Shown: piece after piece, positions 7,241 through 14,689 of the stretch
How positions within the stretch are numbered: the stretch's first letter is position 1
How the letters are laid out: every line of letters starts with the position of its first letter
Assembly (NCBI GenBank): GCA_018713435.1
Contig: DVOS01000046.1
Coordinates: 1 to 32,205 of the forward strand
Direction: 5' to 3'
From: Candidatus Merdiplasma excrementigallinarum
GTDB taxonomy: Bacteria; Bacillota; Clostridia; Lachnospirales; Lachnospiraceae
DNA length: 32,205 nucleotides
Notes under the pieces: model-generated
What the model was told of the DNA's origin: nothing
Seen by the model: only the letters and a program-made list of their open reading frames with translations
Databases searched by the model: none
Program-made: the position numbers and the translations under genes

Positions 7241-7633
7241 TTAAAAATGAATTTTTTCCGTTCCAGCGGCAATGGCTTCCTCGTAATACCGGCATTTCAT
7301 GTCGATGACATCCAGAATGCCCTGCAGTTCCTTCATCTGAGCCTCCACCGCCCGCTTTCTCTCCAGAAACATTTCGTACCGCTGCTGCAGAGAGGCGTCT
7401 CCCTGCTCCAGCCACTGGCTGAACTGGCGGATTTCCCGTATGGACATGCCTGTTTTTTTCAGGCAGTCGATAGTGCGGAGGGTGGCGAGATCCTTTTCGG
7501 TAAAAATCCGATAGCCGGATTCCAGCCGCTCTACAAAGGGAAGCAGGCCTTCCTTGTCATAATAGCGAATGGTGCTGGTGGGAACGTGCATCATATCCGC
7601 CGCGTCTTTGATCGTATATTTTTTTTCTTCCAT
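7241..7633 (-). CDS. MerR family transcriptional regulator
   Basis: About 130 residues. The N-terminal winged helix reads YTIKDAADMMHVPTSTIRYY, followed by DKEGLLPF and GYRIFTEKDL, the standard MerR DNA-binding half; a long dimerisation helix follows. No conserved metal-binding cysteine set is seen at the end, so it belongs with the small-molecule sensors (the Tyr/aldo-keto-reductase-associated group) rather than metal sensors. I start it at MEEKKYT (7633); longer frames would run through the divergent promoter. It lies 17 nt upstream of larC on the same strand and is divergent from the truncated aldo/keto reductase, whose promoter at 7680-7710 has the 19-bp spacer that MerR proteins remodel. 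Confidence 0.88.
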   Translation of the reverse strand: MEEKKYTIKDAADMMHVPTSTIRYYDKEGLLPFVERLESGYRIFTEKDLATLRTIDCLKKTGMSIREIRQFSQWLEQGDASLQQRYEMFLERKRAVEAQMKELQGILDVIDMKCRYYEEAIAAGTEKIHF

Positions 7634-7679
7634 CCACAACTTCTTTCCGGTTCCGGTGAACCTGAAAATTAAAAAAACC

Positions 7680-7710
7680 GTGACTTTAAACTCAGCTTTA
7701 ATGTTAGAGT
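7680..7710 (+). promoter_or_regulatory. MerR-type promoter with 19-bp spacer
   Basis: GTGACT (7680-7685) and TAGAGT (7705-7710) are separated by 19 bp instead of 17, the classic layout of promoters untwisted by a MerR activator. The spacer contains the dyad TTAAA-CTCAGC-TTTAA (7686-7701), the expected binding site. The promoter points to the aldo/keto reductase remnant and starts about 47 bp upstream of the merR start codon, so it can also control the divergent merR-larC-larE run. Confidence 0.7.
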
Positions 7711-7739
7711 ATAAACAGGAAATTGTCAAGGAGGGGACG

Positions 7740-8555
7740 GTGAAGCGTCAGATTGACTGGCAGCTGAAAGAACTGAAAACAGATTATGTGGATTACGGGT
7801 ACATTCACTGTCTGGACACCTCTTCTGACTGGGATGCTTACCGGGACAATGGAGTTCTGGATTTCCTGCTGGAGATGAAAAAGACAGGGGCGGTGCGTCA
7901 TATAGGGGTTTCCTCCCATACGCCCGCTCTGGCCAATCAGGTACTGGACGCAGGGGTGGCGGATCAGCTGATGTTTTCCATCAACGCCGGCTATGATTAT
8001 CAGCAGGGAGAATACGCCAGAGGAAGCGGAAAGGAGAGAATGGAGCTGTACCGGCGCTGCGAGCGGGAGGGAGTGGGCATCTCTGTTATGAAGCCTTTTT
8101 CCGGCGGGCAGCTGCTGGACGCGGCCGCTTCTCCTTTCGGCAGGGCGCTGACTCCCTACCAGTGTATCCAGTACGCCCTGGACAAACCCGGTGTGCTGAC
8201 CGTGCTTCCCGGCATCCGCGGCGCAGAGGATGTAAAACAGCTGCTGGGCTTCTTTGAGGCATCTTCGGAAGAGAAGGATTATTCGGTGCTTGGCACCTTT
8301 ACCCCGAAGGATATGACAGGCACCTGTGTTTACTGCAATCACTGCCAGCCCTGTCCGGCAGGCCTGAACATCGGCCTGATCAACAAGTATTATGATCTGG
8401 CAAAAGCGGGGGACGCCATGGCGGCTGAACACTATGGAAAGCTGGAGAAAACGGCGTCCGACTGCATCGGCTGCGGACACTGCGACCGCAGATGTCCCTT
8501 CCATGCAGCCCAGTCGGAGCGGATGAAAGAAATAGAAGGATATTTTGGAAAATAA
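7740..8555 (+). pseudogene. Aldo/keto reductase-ferredoxin fusion lacking its N-terminal third
   Basis: What remains is about 271 residues from the GTG at 7740. Sequence starts abruptly at KRQIDWQLKELKTDYVDYGY and keeps IHCLD (the tetrad histidine), the second half of the TIM barrel and a C-terminal ferredoxin-like tail with two CX2CX2CX3CP clusters (CVYCNHCQPCP and CIGCGHCDRRCP). Relatives have about 370 residues. The missing ~100 hold the first three barrel strands, including the catalytic Asp, Tyr and Lys. AAGGAGG lies 5 nt before the GTG, in the leader of the MerR-type promoter, so the deletion seems to have fused the original leader to codon ~100. Some protein could be made, but it should not be an active reductase. 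Confidence 0.8.
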
Positions 8556-8572
8556 CGTTGAGGCACCAGCGC

Positions 8573-9805
8573 TTACAATAGGAAGAGATCATTTTGTCTG
8601 GGAACCGCGCCGTCTCCAAAATAGAGGGTGGGATTCTCAAAAATATTGTTTATGGCGATAATGGCCGCGCCGTACACCATGGAATCCTGTTTGTAGGCGC
8701 TGAGCTGTATTTTAGTATTCTCCAGAGTCTGGGGCACAATGCGTTCTTTTACTTTGGATATTACCCGCTCCAGCATCAGTTTTGGTTCTACGTGGGCCAT
8801 TTCATCTCCGATGATAATCAGCTGGGGATTAAAGCTGTTGATGACATTCACAACGCCGATGGACAGATAATCACACATTTCCAGATACAGGTTCAGGGCG
8901 ATAGGATTTTTTTCCTTCACCAGCAGCACCACGTCATGGAAATTCAGCTCGTCTTTTTTTCCCATGGCTTCGTTTACTTTTCTGACAAAGGTGATGGAAG
9001 AACAGTATAATTCGAGACAGCCATAATTCCCGCAGGAACATCGGGGGCCATGGATGTCAATGGTGGTATGGCCGATTTCACCGGCTGATCCCGTAGCGCC
9101 CTTCAAAAGAAGCCCCTTGTTTACGATACCGGCTCCCACGCCCTGGGCAAAAGCGATATATACAAGAACATCATTGGCCTGGGTGTCCGCATTGTACCAG
9201 AACTGGGCCAGGGCAGCGGCATTTGCGTGTTCTTCGATGGTGACAGGAACTTTAAAATGTTCTGCCAGCTCATCCTTCAGGGCAATCTTGTCCCATCCCT
9301 CCACATTTGTCACGATAGAAATTCTGCCCTTTACGGAATTATAGGGGCCCGGAATAGCGGCGCCAAGGGCAAGGATCCGCAGATGGGGGAATTTTACTAT
9401 CAGAGCGTCCATCTCCCGAATCACCATATCCATAATTTCCCTGGCTTTCTGTCCGGGAAGAATCGAGACCCGCTTGATAAGAAAGGCTTCGCCCCGGAGA
9501 TTGAAGAGCCCGACGGAAAAATTTTGACGGGCAATGCGGATGCCCGCCACCGCGAAATCATCTGTATTCAGAGAAATGGCAATGGAGCGGCGGCCCTTCA
9601 TGCCGGTGAGAAAGCCGATCTCCTTCACCAGGTTCCAGCTGATAAAGTCATTGATAATGTGGGTGACAGTGGCCTGCTGCAGACCGGAATGCTCGGCCAG
9701 GGTCGTTCTTGCGCACACTTTCTCCCGCCGCAGCAGACTGAGGAGCAGGGTGCGGTTCATATTTTGAATATTTCTCTGATTATATCCTTGAATGGCCTGT
9801 TTCAT
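8573..9805 (-). CDS. ROK family transcriptional repressor (NagC/XylR type)
   Basis: A 410-residue regulator. Residues ~14-70 form a winged helix-turn-helix (TLAEHSGLQQATVTHIINDF). The rest is a ROK sugar-kinase-like domain with GAGIVNKGLLLKGATGSAGE, then GH and the zinc motif CSCGNYGCLE. The kinase-type phosphate loop is not conserved, as usual for repressors. It probably binds a sugar or sugar phosphate and controls the adjacent transport genes. On the minus strand a TATAAT is only 22 nt before the ATG and there is no ribosome binding site, so the mRNA leader would be very short. The upstream AT-rich DNA holds an imperfect inverted repeat (TCA-x-TTAA...TTAA-x-TGA). It ends 18 bp from the convergent reductase remnant. 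Confidence 0.9.
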   Translation of the reverse strand: MKQAIQGYNQRNIQNMNRTLLLSLLRREKVCARTTLAEHSGLQQATVTHIINDFISWNLVKEIGFLTGMKGRRSIAISLNTDDFAVAGIRIARQNFSVGLFNLRGEAFLIKRVSILPGQKAREIMDMVIREMDALIVKFPHLRILALGAAIPGPYNSVKGRISIVTNVEGWDKIALKDELAEHFKVPVTIEEHANAAALAQFWYNADTQANDVLVYIAFAQGVGAGIVNKGLLLKGATGSAGEIGHTTIDIHGPRCSCGNYGCLELYCSSITFVRKVNEAMGKKDELNFHDVVLLVKEKNPIALNLYLEMCDYLSIGVVNVINSFNPQLIIIGDEMAHVEPKLMLERVISKVKERIVPQTLENTKIQLSAYKQDSMVYGAAIIAINNIFENPTLYFGDGAVPRQNDLFLL

Positions 9806-9881
9806 AATCTATAGTACGCTTGTATTATATCAATTAATGATTCAAATTTATTAGTTAACTGAATTTTATTATATAACAGAA

Positions 9882-9914
9882 AAAAGCTTTGCGCAACAGA
9901 AACGCAAAGCTTTT
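9882..9914 (-). terminator. Intrinsic terminator of the deoC-deoR transcript
   Basis: AAAAGCTTTGCG (9882-9893) and CGCAAAGCTTTT (9903-9914) form a perfect 12-bp stem with a 9-nt loop. On the minus strand the stem is followed by a run of Ts and lies just past the DeoR-type gene stop at 9930. A shorter T-run on the other side makes it possibly bidirectional. Confidence 0.85.
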
Positions 9915-9929
9915 CCGATTAACAGGAGT

Positions 9930-10736
9930 TTAAGCAAGATACAGATTTATTCCGTGGCTTTTAAAATAATCCACGTATTCCGGAGGAATTCGATTGTCTG
10001 TGACAACATTCGGAATATCATCCAGATTGCACAGGTGTGTGAAGGTCCGTTTCCTGTATTTCGCGTGATTCAGAAGGATATAGCTGTCCTTCACGTTGCT
10101 GACAAGATAATTAAACAGCGGGAGCTGCGTCCGTTTCATAATGGAATAGCCATATTCCAGATCCGCGCCGTCTACTGTAAAAAACAGTTTGTCAAAATAC
10201 AGCTTTTTCAGGCTCTGCACGGTTGATTCGTCCAGGGTTTCAATGTGGTTGTGTCCCAGATGAACAATTCCGCTTAAAAGAAATACGCGGATATCACTGT
10301 TGGAGGCAAGTTCCAGAGCGCCGGTGATATTCGTTGTGACAACCATGATGTTTTTTTTGCTGCTGGCGTTCAGATGCCTGCACAGCAGGGAGCAGGTGAA
10401 GCTGGCTCCGATAAAGAGAATGTCGCCGGAATGGATCAGATCAATCGCTTTTCTGGCAATGGCATCTTTGTATTCAAACTGCTCGTCATCCATGCGGATC
10501 GAAGAGAAGATATGGGAATAATTGGATACGAGCTGTCCGGAACCGGCATCGGCTGCCTCAATTTCCTGGGCGCCGCCGTGAGTGCGCAGAAGAAGACTTT
10601 CTTCTTCCATAAGCGTCAGGTCCCGTCTGATTGTGGCAGGGGACGCGCCGGTAATGTTGCAGAGGGTCTGCGTTGTGGCTATATGATTTTGCTTCAGATA
10701 TTCAACTATGAGTTTTTTGCGTTCGGCTGCAAGCAT
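9930..10736 (-). CDS. DeoR family transcriptional regulator
   Basis: A 268-residue repressor. The N-terminal DeoR helix-turn-helix reads RKKLIVEYLKQNHIATTQTL then ASPATIRRDLTLMEE and LRTHGGAQ, the family's typical signature. The C-terminal DeoRC effector domain follows, with IGASFTCSLL and TTNITGALELA in the isomerase-like fold that senses a phosphorylated sugar. GGAG precedes the ATG. It is the second gene of a deoC-deoR transcript (25-nt gap) and divergent from the transketolase operon. Candidate operators are the paired hexamers at 11529-11544 and 11649-11664. The effector is probably a phosphorylated intermediate of the sugar imported by this locus. Confidence 0.9.
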   Translation of the reverse strand: MLAAERKKLIVEYLKQNHIATTQTLCNITGASPATIRRDLTLMEEESLLLRTHGGAQEIEAADAGSGQLVSNYSHIFSSIRMDDEQFEYKDAIARKAIDLIHSGDILFIGASFTCSLLCRHLNASSKKNIMVVTTNITGALELASNSDIRVFLLSGIVHLGHNHIETLDESTVQSLKKLYFDKLFFTVDGADLEYGYSIMKRTQLPLFNYLVSNVKDSYILLNHAKYRKRTFTHLCNLDDIPNVVTDNRIPPEYVDYFKSHGINLYLA

Positions 10737-10761
10737 ATCCTATCGCTCCGTTTTTCTATTA

Positions 10762-11412
10762 TCATAAGGACTTTTCAATTTTGACGAGTCTGCTTGTCCC
10801 AAGCCTGTCTGCGCCAAGAGAGATAAACTTTTCTGCGTCCTCAAAAGAAGAAATGCCGCCTGCCGCTTTAATTTTAATATTCGGCCCCACATGCGCCGCA
10901 AAAAGGGCGACGTCTTCGAAGGTTGCGCCCGCGCTGGAGAAGCCGGTGGATGTTTTGATAAAATCGGCCTTTGCGTTTGTAACGATCTCACACATCTTAA
11001 CCTTCTCTTCCTCTGTCAGAAGGCAGGTCTCAATAATGACCTTAAGAACTTTATCTTTACAGGTTTTTTTCAGTTCTTCGATTTCGTTCTGCACGTATGT
11101 ATAATCGCCGGCTTTGAGCGCGCCGATATTGATGACCATATCAATTTCATCCGCACCGTTGTTTAAGGCATCCCGGGTTTCGAAAACTTTTGCCGCAGTA
11201 GTGTGGTTTCCGTTTGGGAATCCGATAACTGTGCACACTGCCAGCTGATCTTTCACATAATCCTTTGCCTGCTTTACATAGCAGGGGGGAATGCACACAG
11301 AGGCAGTCCGGTAGCGGATACCATCGTCGCAGAGCTGACGGATATCTTCCCAGGTGGCAGTCTGTGCTAATAAAGTGTGGTCTACTTTACTTAAAATTTC
11401 ACTGTGGTTCAT
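10762..11412 (-). CDS. deoC: Deoxyribose-phosphate aldolase DeoC
   Basis: A 216-residue class I aldolase that splits 2-deoxyribose-5-phosphate into glyceraldehyde-3-phosphate and acetaldehyde. The opening [13 protein letters not shown], the catalytic region [10 protein letters not shown], the Schiff-base lysine in [10 protein letters not shown] and the second lysine in IKAAGGISS are all present. I start at MNHSEI (11412), where AAGGAA precedes the ATG; the longer upstream frame crosses the promoter. It is first in the transcript with the DeoR-type regulator. Deoxyribose or nucleoside use is the standard reading, but no nucleoside phosphorylase or PfkB-type deoxyribokinase is in the window, so it may serve another aldol in this sugar pathway. 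Confidence 0.93.
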   Translation of the reverse strand: MNHSEILSKVDHTLLAQTATWEDIRQLCDDGIRYRTASVCIPPCYVKQAKDYVKDQLAVCTVIGFPNGNHTTAAKVFETRDALNNGADEIDMVINIGALKAGDYTYVQNEIEELKKTCKDKVLKVIIETCLLTEEEKVKMCEIVTNAKADFIKTSTGFSSAGATFEDVALFAAHVGPNIKIKAAGGISSFEDAEKFISLGADRLGTSRLVKIEKSL

Positions 11413-11491
11413 GTGCGTTCCTTCTTTCTCTCTATTATATGATAGTCGCAGAATTATTTCCATAATGAAAATATCATTTGCGCCTGTTTCC

Positions 11492-11520
11492 ATTATATGA
11501 AATGCAAAAGTGATAGTCAA
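11492..11520 (-). promoter_or_regulatory. deoC-deoR promoter
   Basis: On the minus strand TTGACT (11515-11520) and a perfect TATAAT (11492-11497) are 17 bp apart. The leader to deoC would be about 75 nt. The paired TGATTG repeats at 11529-11544 begin 9 bp upstream of the -35. Confidence 0.8.
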
Positions 11521-11528
11521 TAAGGAAA

Positions 11529-11544
11529 TGATTGAAAATGATTG
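11529..11544 (+). promoter_or_regulatory. Candidate DeoR operator, upstream half
   Basis: TGATTG occurs at 11529-11534 and again at 11539-11544, a 10-bp period that places both on one DNA face. It lies between the two divergent promoters. Direct repeats with helical spacing are the typical site of DeoR-family repressors. The reverse complement of the pair occurs 105 bp away at 11649-11664. Confidence 0.5.
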
Positions 11545-11568
11545 TTTACAAAATGGCAGAAAAAAAGA

Positions 11569-11597
11569 TTGAAAATACCTGTTTCACATGGTAAAAT
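11569..11597 (+). promoter_or_regulatory. Promoter of the transketolase operon
   Basis: TTGAAA (11569-11574) and TAAAAT (11592-11597) are 17 bp apart and face the transketolase genes. The leader of about 85 nt is extremely A-rich and ends in the second pair of candidate operator repeats. Confidence 0.7.
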
Positions 11598-11648
11598 TTC
11601 AGCATAAACAAATAATAACGATTAGAAATAATTATAAATAATAACAAA

Positions 11649-11664
11649 CAATCAAAAACAATCA
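11649..11664 (-). promoter_or_regulatory. Candidate DeoR operator, downstream half
   Basis: CAATCA occurs at 11649-11654 and 11659-11664, again with a 10-bp period. It is the inverted counterpart of the TGATTG pair at 11529-11544. Together they bracket the transketolase promoter, an arrangement that would allow repression by looping. The core AATCAAAAA resembles the direct-repeat type site described for the DeoR-family regulator IolR. Confidence 0.45.
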
Positions 11665-11689
11665 AACAAAAGGCGGAAGGGGCGCAGAA

Positions 11690-12532
11690 ATGGAATTTGA
11701 TAAAAAACAGGCTGACAGGCTGGCAGCGCAGATCAGAAAAAACATTCTGAGAGCAATATCCGCGGAGGGGAAAGGCCATATCGGGGGTTCCCTCTCCATT
11801 GCGGATGTTTTTGCGGTTCTTTATGGCGGGGTGATGAACGTGGATCCGCGGGATCCGGGGAAGAAGGACAGAGATTATATAGTGATGTCTAAGGGACACT
11901 GCGGACCTGCCATGTATGCGGCGCTGGCGGCCAGAGATTTTTTCCCGGAGGAGACGCTGGATACCCTGAATAAGGGAAACACCATTCTGCCAAGCCACAC
12001 AGACCGTCTTAAAACACCGGGCGTAGATGTGTCTACAGGGTCTCTGGGCCAGGGCGCTTCGCTGGCGGCAGGAGTGGCTTTCGCGGACAAAATTGACGGG
12101 AAAAAATCCTATACGTATTTAATACTGGGAGACGGAGAGCTGGACGAGGGACAGGTGTGGGAAGCCGCGCTGTTTGCGGCTCACCGGAAACTGACAAATC
12201 TGATTACCATTGTGGACGCGAACGGGAAACAGCTGGACGGAACAACGGACAGCGTCTGCAGTCTGGGAAGCATCGAAGATAAATTCTGCTCTTTTGGGTA
12301 TCATGCAATTTCCGTGGAAAATGGAAATGATACGGCTCAGATTTACGAGGCAGTCTGCCAGGCAAAAGAAGAGAGGGAGAAGCCTTCCGTGTTGGTTCTT
12401 CACACGGTCAAAGGCGCGGGAATTGACTATTATGCCGGGATGGAGAACTGCCATTCAACAACTGTAAAGAAAGAAGACATTCCGGAATTTTATAAAGAGC
12501 TGGATGAAAAGCTGGCTCATAAAGAGGTGTAA
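11690..12532 (+). CDS. Transketolase, N-terminal subunit
   Basis: A 280-residue subunit holding the thiamine diphosphate pyrophosphate-binding half. GKGHIGGSLSIADVFAVLYG is the typical N-terminal stretch; GDGELDEGQVWEAALFA followed by NLITIVDANG is the TPP/Mg site; LPSHTDRLKTPGVDVSTGSL is also characteristic. It transfers two-carbon ketol units among pentose, tetrose, hexose and heptulose phosphates together with the subunit encoded 2 nt downstream. Split transketolases are common in Clostridia. GGAAGGGG precedes the start. It is the first gene of the sugar operon, under the promoter at 11569. Confidence 0.94.
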   Translation: MEFDKKQADRLAAQIRKNILRAISAEGKGHIGGSLSIADVFAVLYGGVMNVDPRDPGKKDRDYIVMSKGHCGPAMYAALAARDFFPEETLDTLNKGNTILPSHTDRLKTPGVDVSTGSLGQGASLAAGVAFADKIDGKKSYTYLILGDGELDEGQVWEAALFAAHRKLTNLITIVDANGKQLDGTTDSVCSLGSIEDKFCSFGYHAISVENGNDTAQIYEAVCQAKEEREKPSVLVLHTVKGAGIDYYAGMENCHSTTVKKEDIPEFYKELDEKLAHKEV

Positions 12533-12534
12533 GC

Positions 12535-13473
12535 ATGGCAGAACTGAGAAAAGTTTTTTATCAGACAATAGCAGAACTTATGAAAAAGGATGACAGGGTG
12601 GTATATCTGGACGCGGATCTGGCGGGAGCGCTGGGGACTGCGGAATTATTCCGGGAATTTCCCCGTCAGGCTTTTGATCTGGGAATTATGGAAGCCAATA
12701 TGATTGGCGTGGGAGCGGGAATGTCCATAAAAGGAAAGATCCCCTTTGTACATACCTTTGGTCCCTTTGCGTCCAGAAGAGTGGCGGACCAGACTTTTCT
12801 GGCGGGCTGCTATAACGATGCCAATCTGAAAATCATCGGTTCTGATCCGGGCATAACGGCAGAAACAAACGGGGGAACCCATATGCCCTTTGAAGATATG
12901 GGGATTTACTGCGCTTATCCCAATATAACGATTATGGATGTGGCGGAACCCTATCTTTTGCGGGAGGTTATCCGACAGATGGCATCTTCCTGGGGCGTAC
13001 AGTATATCCGGTTTCAGCGCAAGGAAGGAGAGGCCTATTACGGGGGAGACGAAAAGATTCAGATCGGAAGGGGAAATATCGTAAGAGAGGGAAATGACAT
13101 TACGGTAATCGCCTGCGGCATTGAGGTGGCATGGGCGCTGAAAGCGGCTGAAAAACTGGCGGAGGAGAATATCCAGGCAAGGGTAGTGGATATGTTTACC
13201 ATTAAACCCCTGGATGCGGAGCTTGTCCTTCGCTGCGCCCGGGAAACGGGGGCTGTGGTAACTGCGGAAAACCACAATATTCACGGCGGTCTCGGAAGTG
13301 CGGTGGCAGAAGTGCTGGCGGAGAACTGCCCTGTGCCTTTTAAACGGGTAGGCGTAAAGGACCGGTTCGGCGAGGTTGGAAGCAAGGCATTCCTGGCGGA
13401 TAAATTTGAAATTTCGGAAAAATACATTGAGAAAGCAGTCAGAGACGTGCTTAAGAGGAAAACGGGAAAATGA
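12535..13473 (+). CDS. Transketolase, C-terminal subunit
   Basis: A 312-residue partner of the preceding subunit. It carries the pyrimidine-binding domain with the catalytic glutamate region (FDLGIMEANMIGVGAGMSIK) and the FGPFASRRVADQ stretch, then the C-terminal transketolase domain (VVDMFTIKPLDAELV; TAENHNIHGGLGSAVAE). The stop overlaps the next start as ATGA, indicating coupled translation with the phosphofructokinase gene. It resembles the C-terminal subunits of both transketolase and 1-deoxyxylulose-5-phosphate synthase, but the paired N-terminal subunit and sugar context support transketolase. Confidence 0.93.
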   Translation: MAELRKVFYQTIAELMKKDDRVVYLDADLAGALGTAELFREFPRQAFDLGIMEANMIGVGAGMSIKGKIPFVHTFGPFASRRVADQTFLAGCYNDANLKIIGSDPGITAETNGGTHMPFEDMGIYCAYPNITIMDVAEPYLLREVIRQMASSWGVQYIRFQRKEGEAYYGGDEKIQIGRGNIVREGNDITVIACGIEVAWALKAAEKLAEENIQARVVDMFTIKPLDAELVLRCARETGAVVTAENHNIHGGLGSAVAEVLAENCPVPFKRVGVKDRFGEVGSKAFLADKFEISEKYIEKAVRDVLKRKTGK

Positions 13474-14651
13474 AAAAAAATGTTTTGTATATTCAGTCCG
13501 GAGGGCCTACAGCGGTGATCAACTGCTCGGCCTATGGGGTAATTGACGCCTGCAGGAGGGCAGGCTCGCGGATGGGAAGGATTTATGCCAGCCTGCATGG
13601 AATTGCGGGCGTGCTGCTGGGAAATCTGTATGACTGTACAGATTTAAGCCAGAAGCAGCTGGAACAGCTGAAAAAGACACCGTCCATGGCGTTCGGTTCC
13701 TGCAGATATACCGTGCGGGAAGACACCGGAGAGGATTACGAAAAGATTATTGCCACCCTGGAAAAATATGAGATCTACTATATCTTTATCAATGGAGGAA
13801 ATGGCTCTGTGGCGGCGGGAAACCGGCTGGGCCTCCATTTGAAAAAGGCCGGTTATGACTGCAGGCTGATGGTGATTCCCAAGACCGTGGACAATGATAT
13901 CGCCGCGGTGGATCATGCGCCGGGCTTCCCGTCTGCTGCCCGGCACACAGCGATTACCATTTCCGAGCTGGCCCATGATATGTATACATATGATACGGAT
14001 CTGATTATGGCCGTGGAGGTGATGGGCCGCAATACCGGATACCTGGCGGCAGCGGCGGCGGCTGCCAGGAAAACAGGATGGGGACCGGATCTGATTTATG
14101 TGCCGGAACTGACCTTTGACCCTGAAAAATTTGTAAAAGATGTGGGAGAAGTGGTGGCCAGAAAGGGCAAATGCCTGGCAGTAGTGGCGGAAGGAGTTAA
14201 GACTGCGGACGGGAAATATCTTTTTGAAGATACGACCGTGAATAAATCAGAGGATCCTTCCAGAAATATGGGAGGAATAACCCCTTATCTCAATATGCTG
14301 CTGCGCCGGCATTTTACCTGCAAAATCCGCTGTATTGACCTGGGGCTGATGCAGCGATGCGCCATCCATGACGCCTCGGAGATTGACAAAACAGAGGCGG
14401 AGATGCTGGGAAGGGAAGCCGTAGACCGGGCCCTTGCAGGGGAAAGCGGCAGGATGATGTCGCTTTCCAGGGTGAGCAGCAGTCCCTATGAGGTGAAAAC
14501 AGAGTCTCTGGCGCTGGAAGCGGTGGCGGATGTAGAGCGGGTGATGGATCTGGCGTATGTGCGGGACAATCACGCGGATATCAGGGAAGCGTACATGGAG
14601 TATATCCTCCCGCTTATAGGGGAACTGCCGGAATATATAGATTTATCCTGA
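13470..14651 (+). CDS. Phosphofructokinase family protein (phosphoryl donor unresolved)
   Basis: A 393-residue PfkA-superfamily enzyme. SGGPTAVIN (10-18) is the donor loop; PKTVDNDI (137-144) holds the catalytic aspartates; DHAPGFPSAAR and AVEVMGRNTGYLA follow as in the family. The two donor-determining positions disagree: GGNGS (109-113) has Gly where PPi enzymes have Asp, while K138 in PKTVDND is the lysine of PPi-dependent enzymes. N111 also replaces the Asp of the ATP-type GGDGS. The reaction would be phosphorylation of fructose-6-phosphate or, given transketolase before and aldolase after, sedoheptulose-7-phosphate. Start and stop overlap the transketolase gene by 4 nt. Confidence 0.9.
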   Translation: MKKNVLYIQSGGPTAVINCSAYGVIDACRRAGSRMGRIYASLHGIAGVLLGNLYDCTDLSQKQLEQLKKTPSMAFGSCRYTVREDTGEDYEKIIATLEKYEIYYIFINGGNGSVAAGNRLGLHLKKAGYDCRLMVIPKTVDNDIAAVDHAPGFPSAARHTAITISELAHDMYTYDTDLIMAVEVMGRNTGYLAAAAAAARKTGWGPDLIYVPELTFDPEKFVKDVGEVVARKGKCLAVVAEGVKTADGKYLFEDTTVNKSEDPSRNMGGITPYLNMLLRRHFTCKIRCIDLGLMQRCAIHDASEIDKTEAEMLGREAVDRALAGESGRMMSLSRVSSSPYEVKTESLALEAVADVERVMDLAYVRDNHADIREAYMEYILPLIGELPEYIDLS

Positions 14652-14689
14652 ACGGAATAAAGTTTAAAGTGATAAGGAGGAACAGATTT

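Noticed and set aside
8556..8572. Terminator between the reductase remnant and the ROK repressor
   Set aside because: The 17-bp gap has no stem with a T-tract on either strand.
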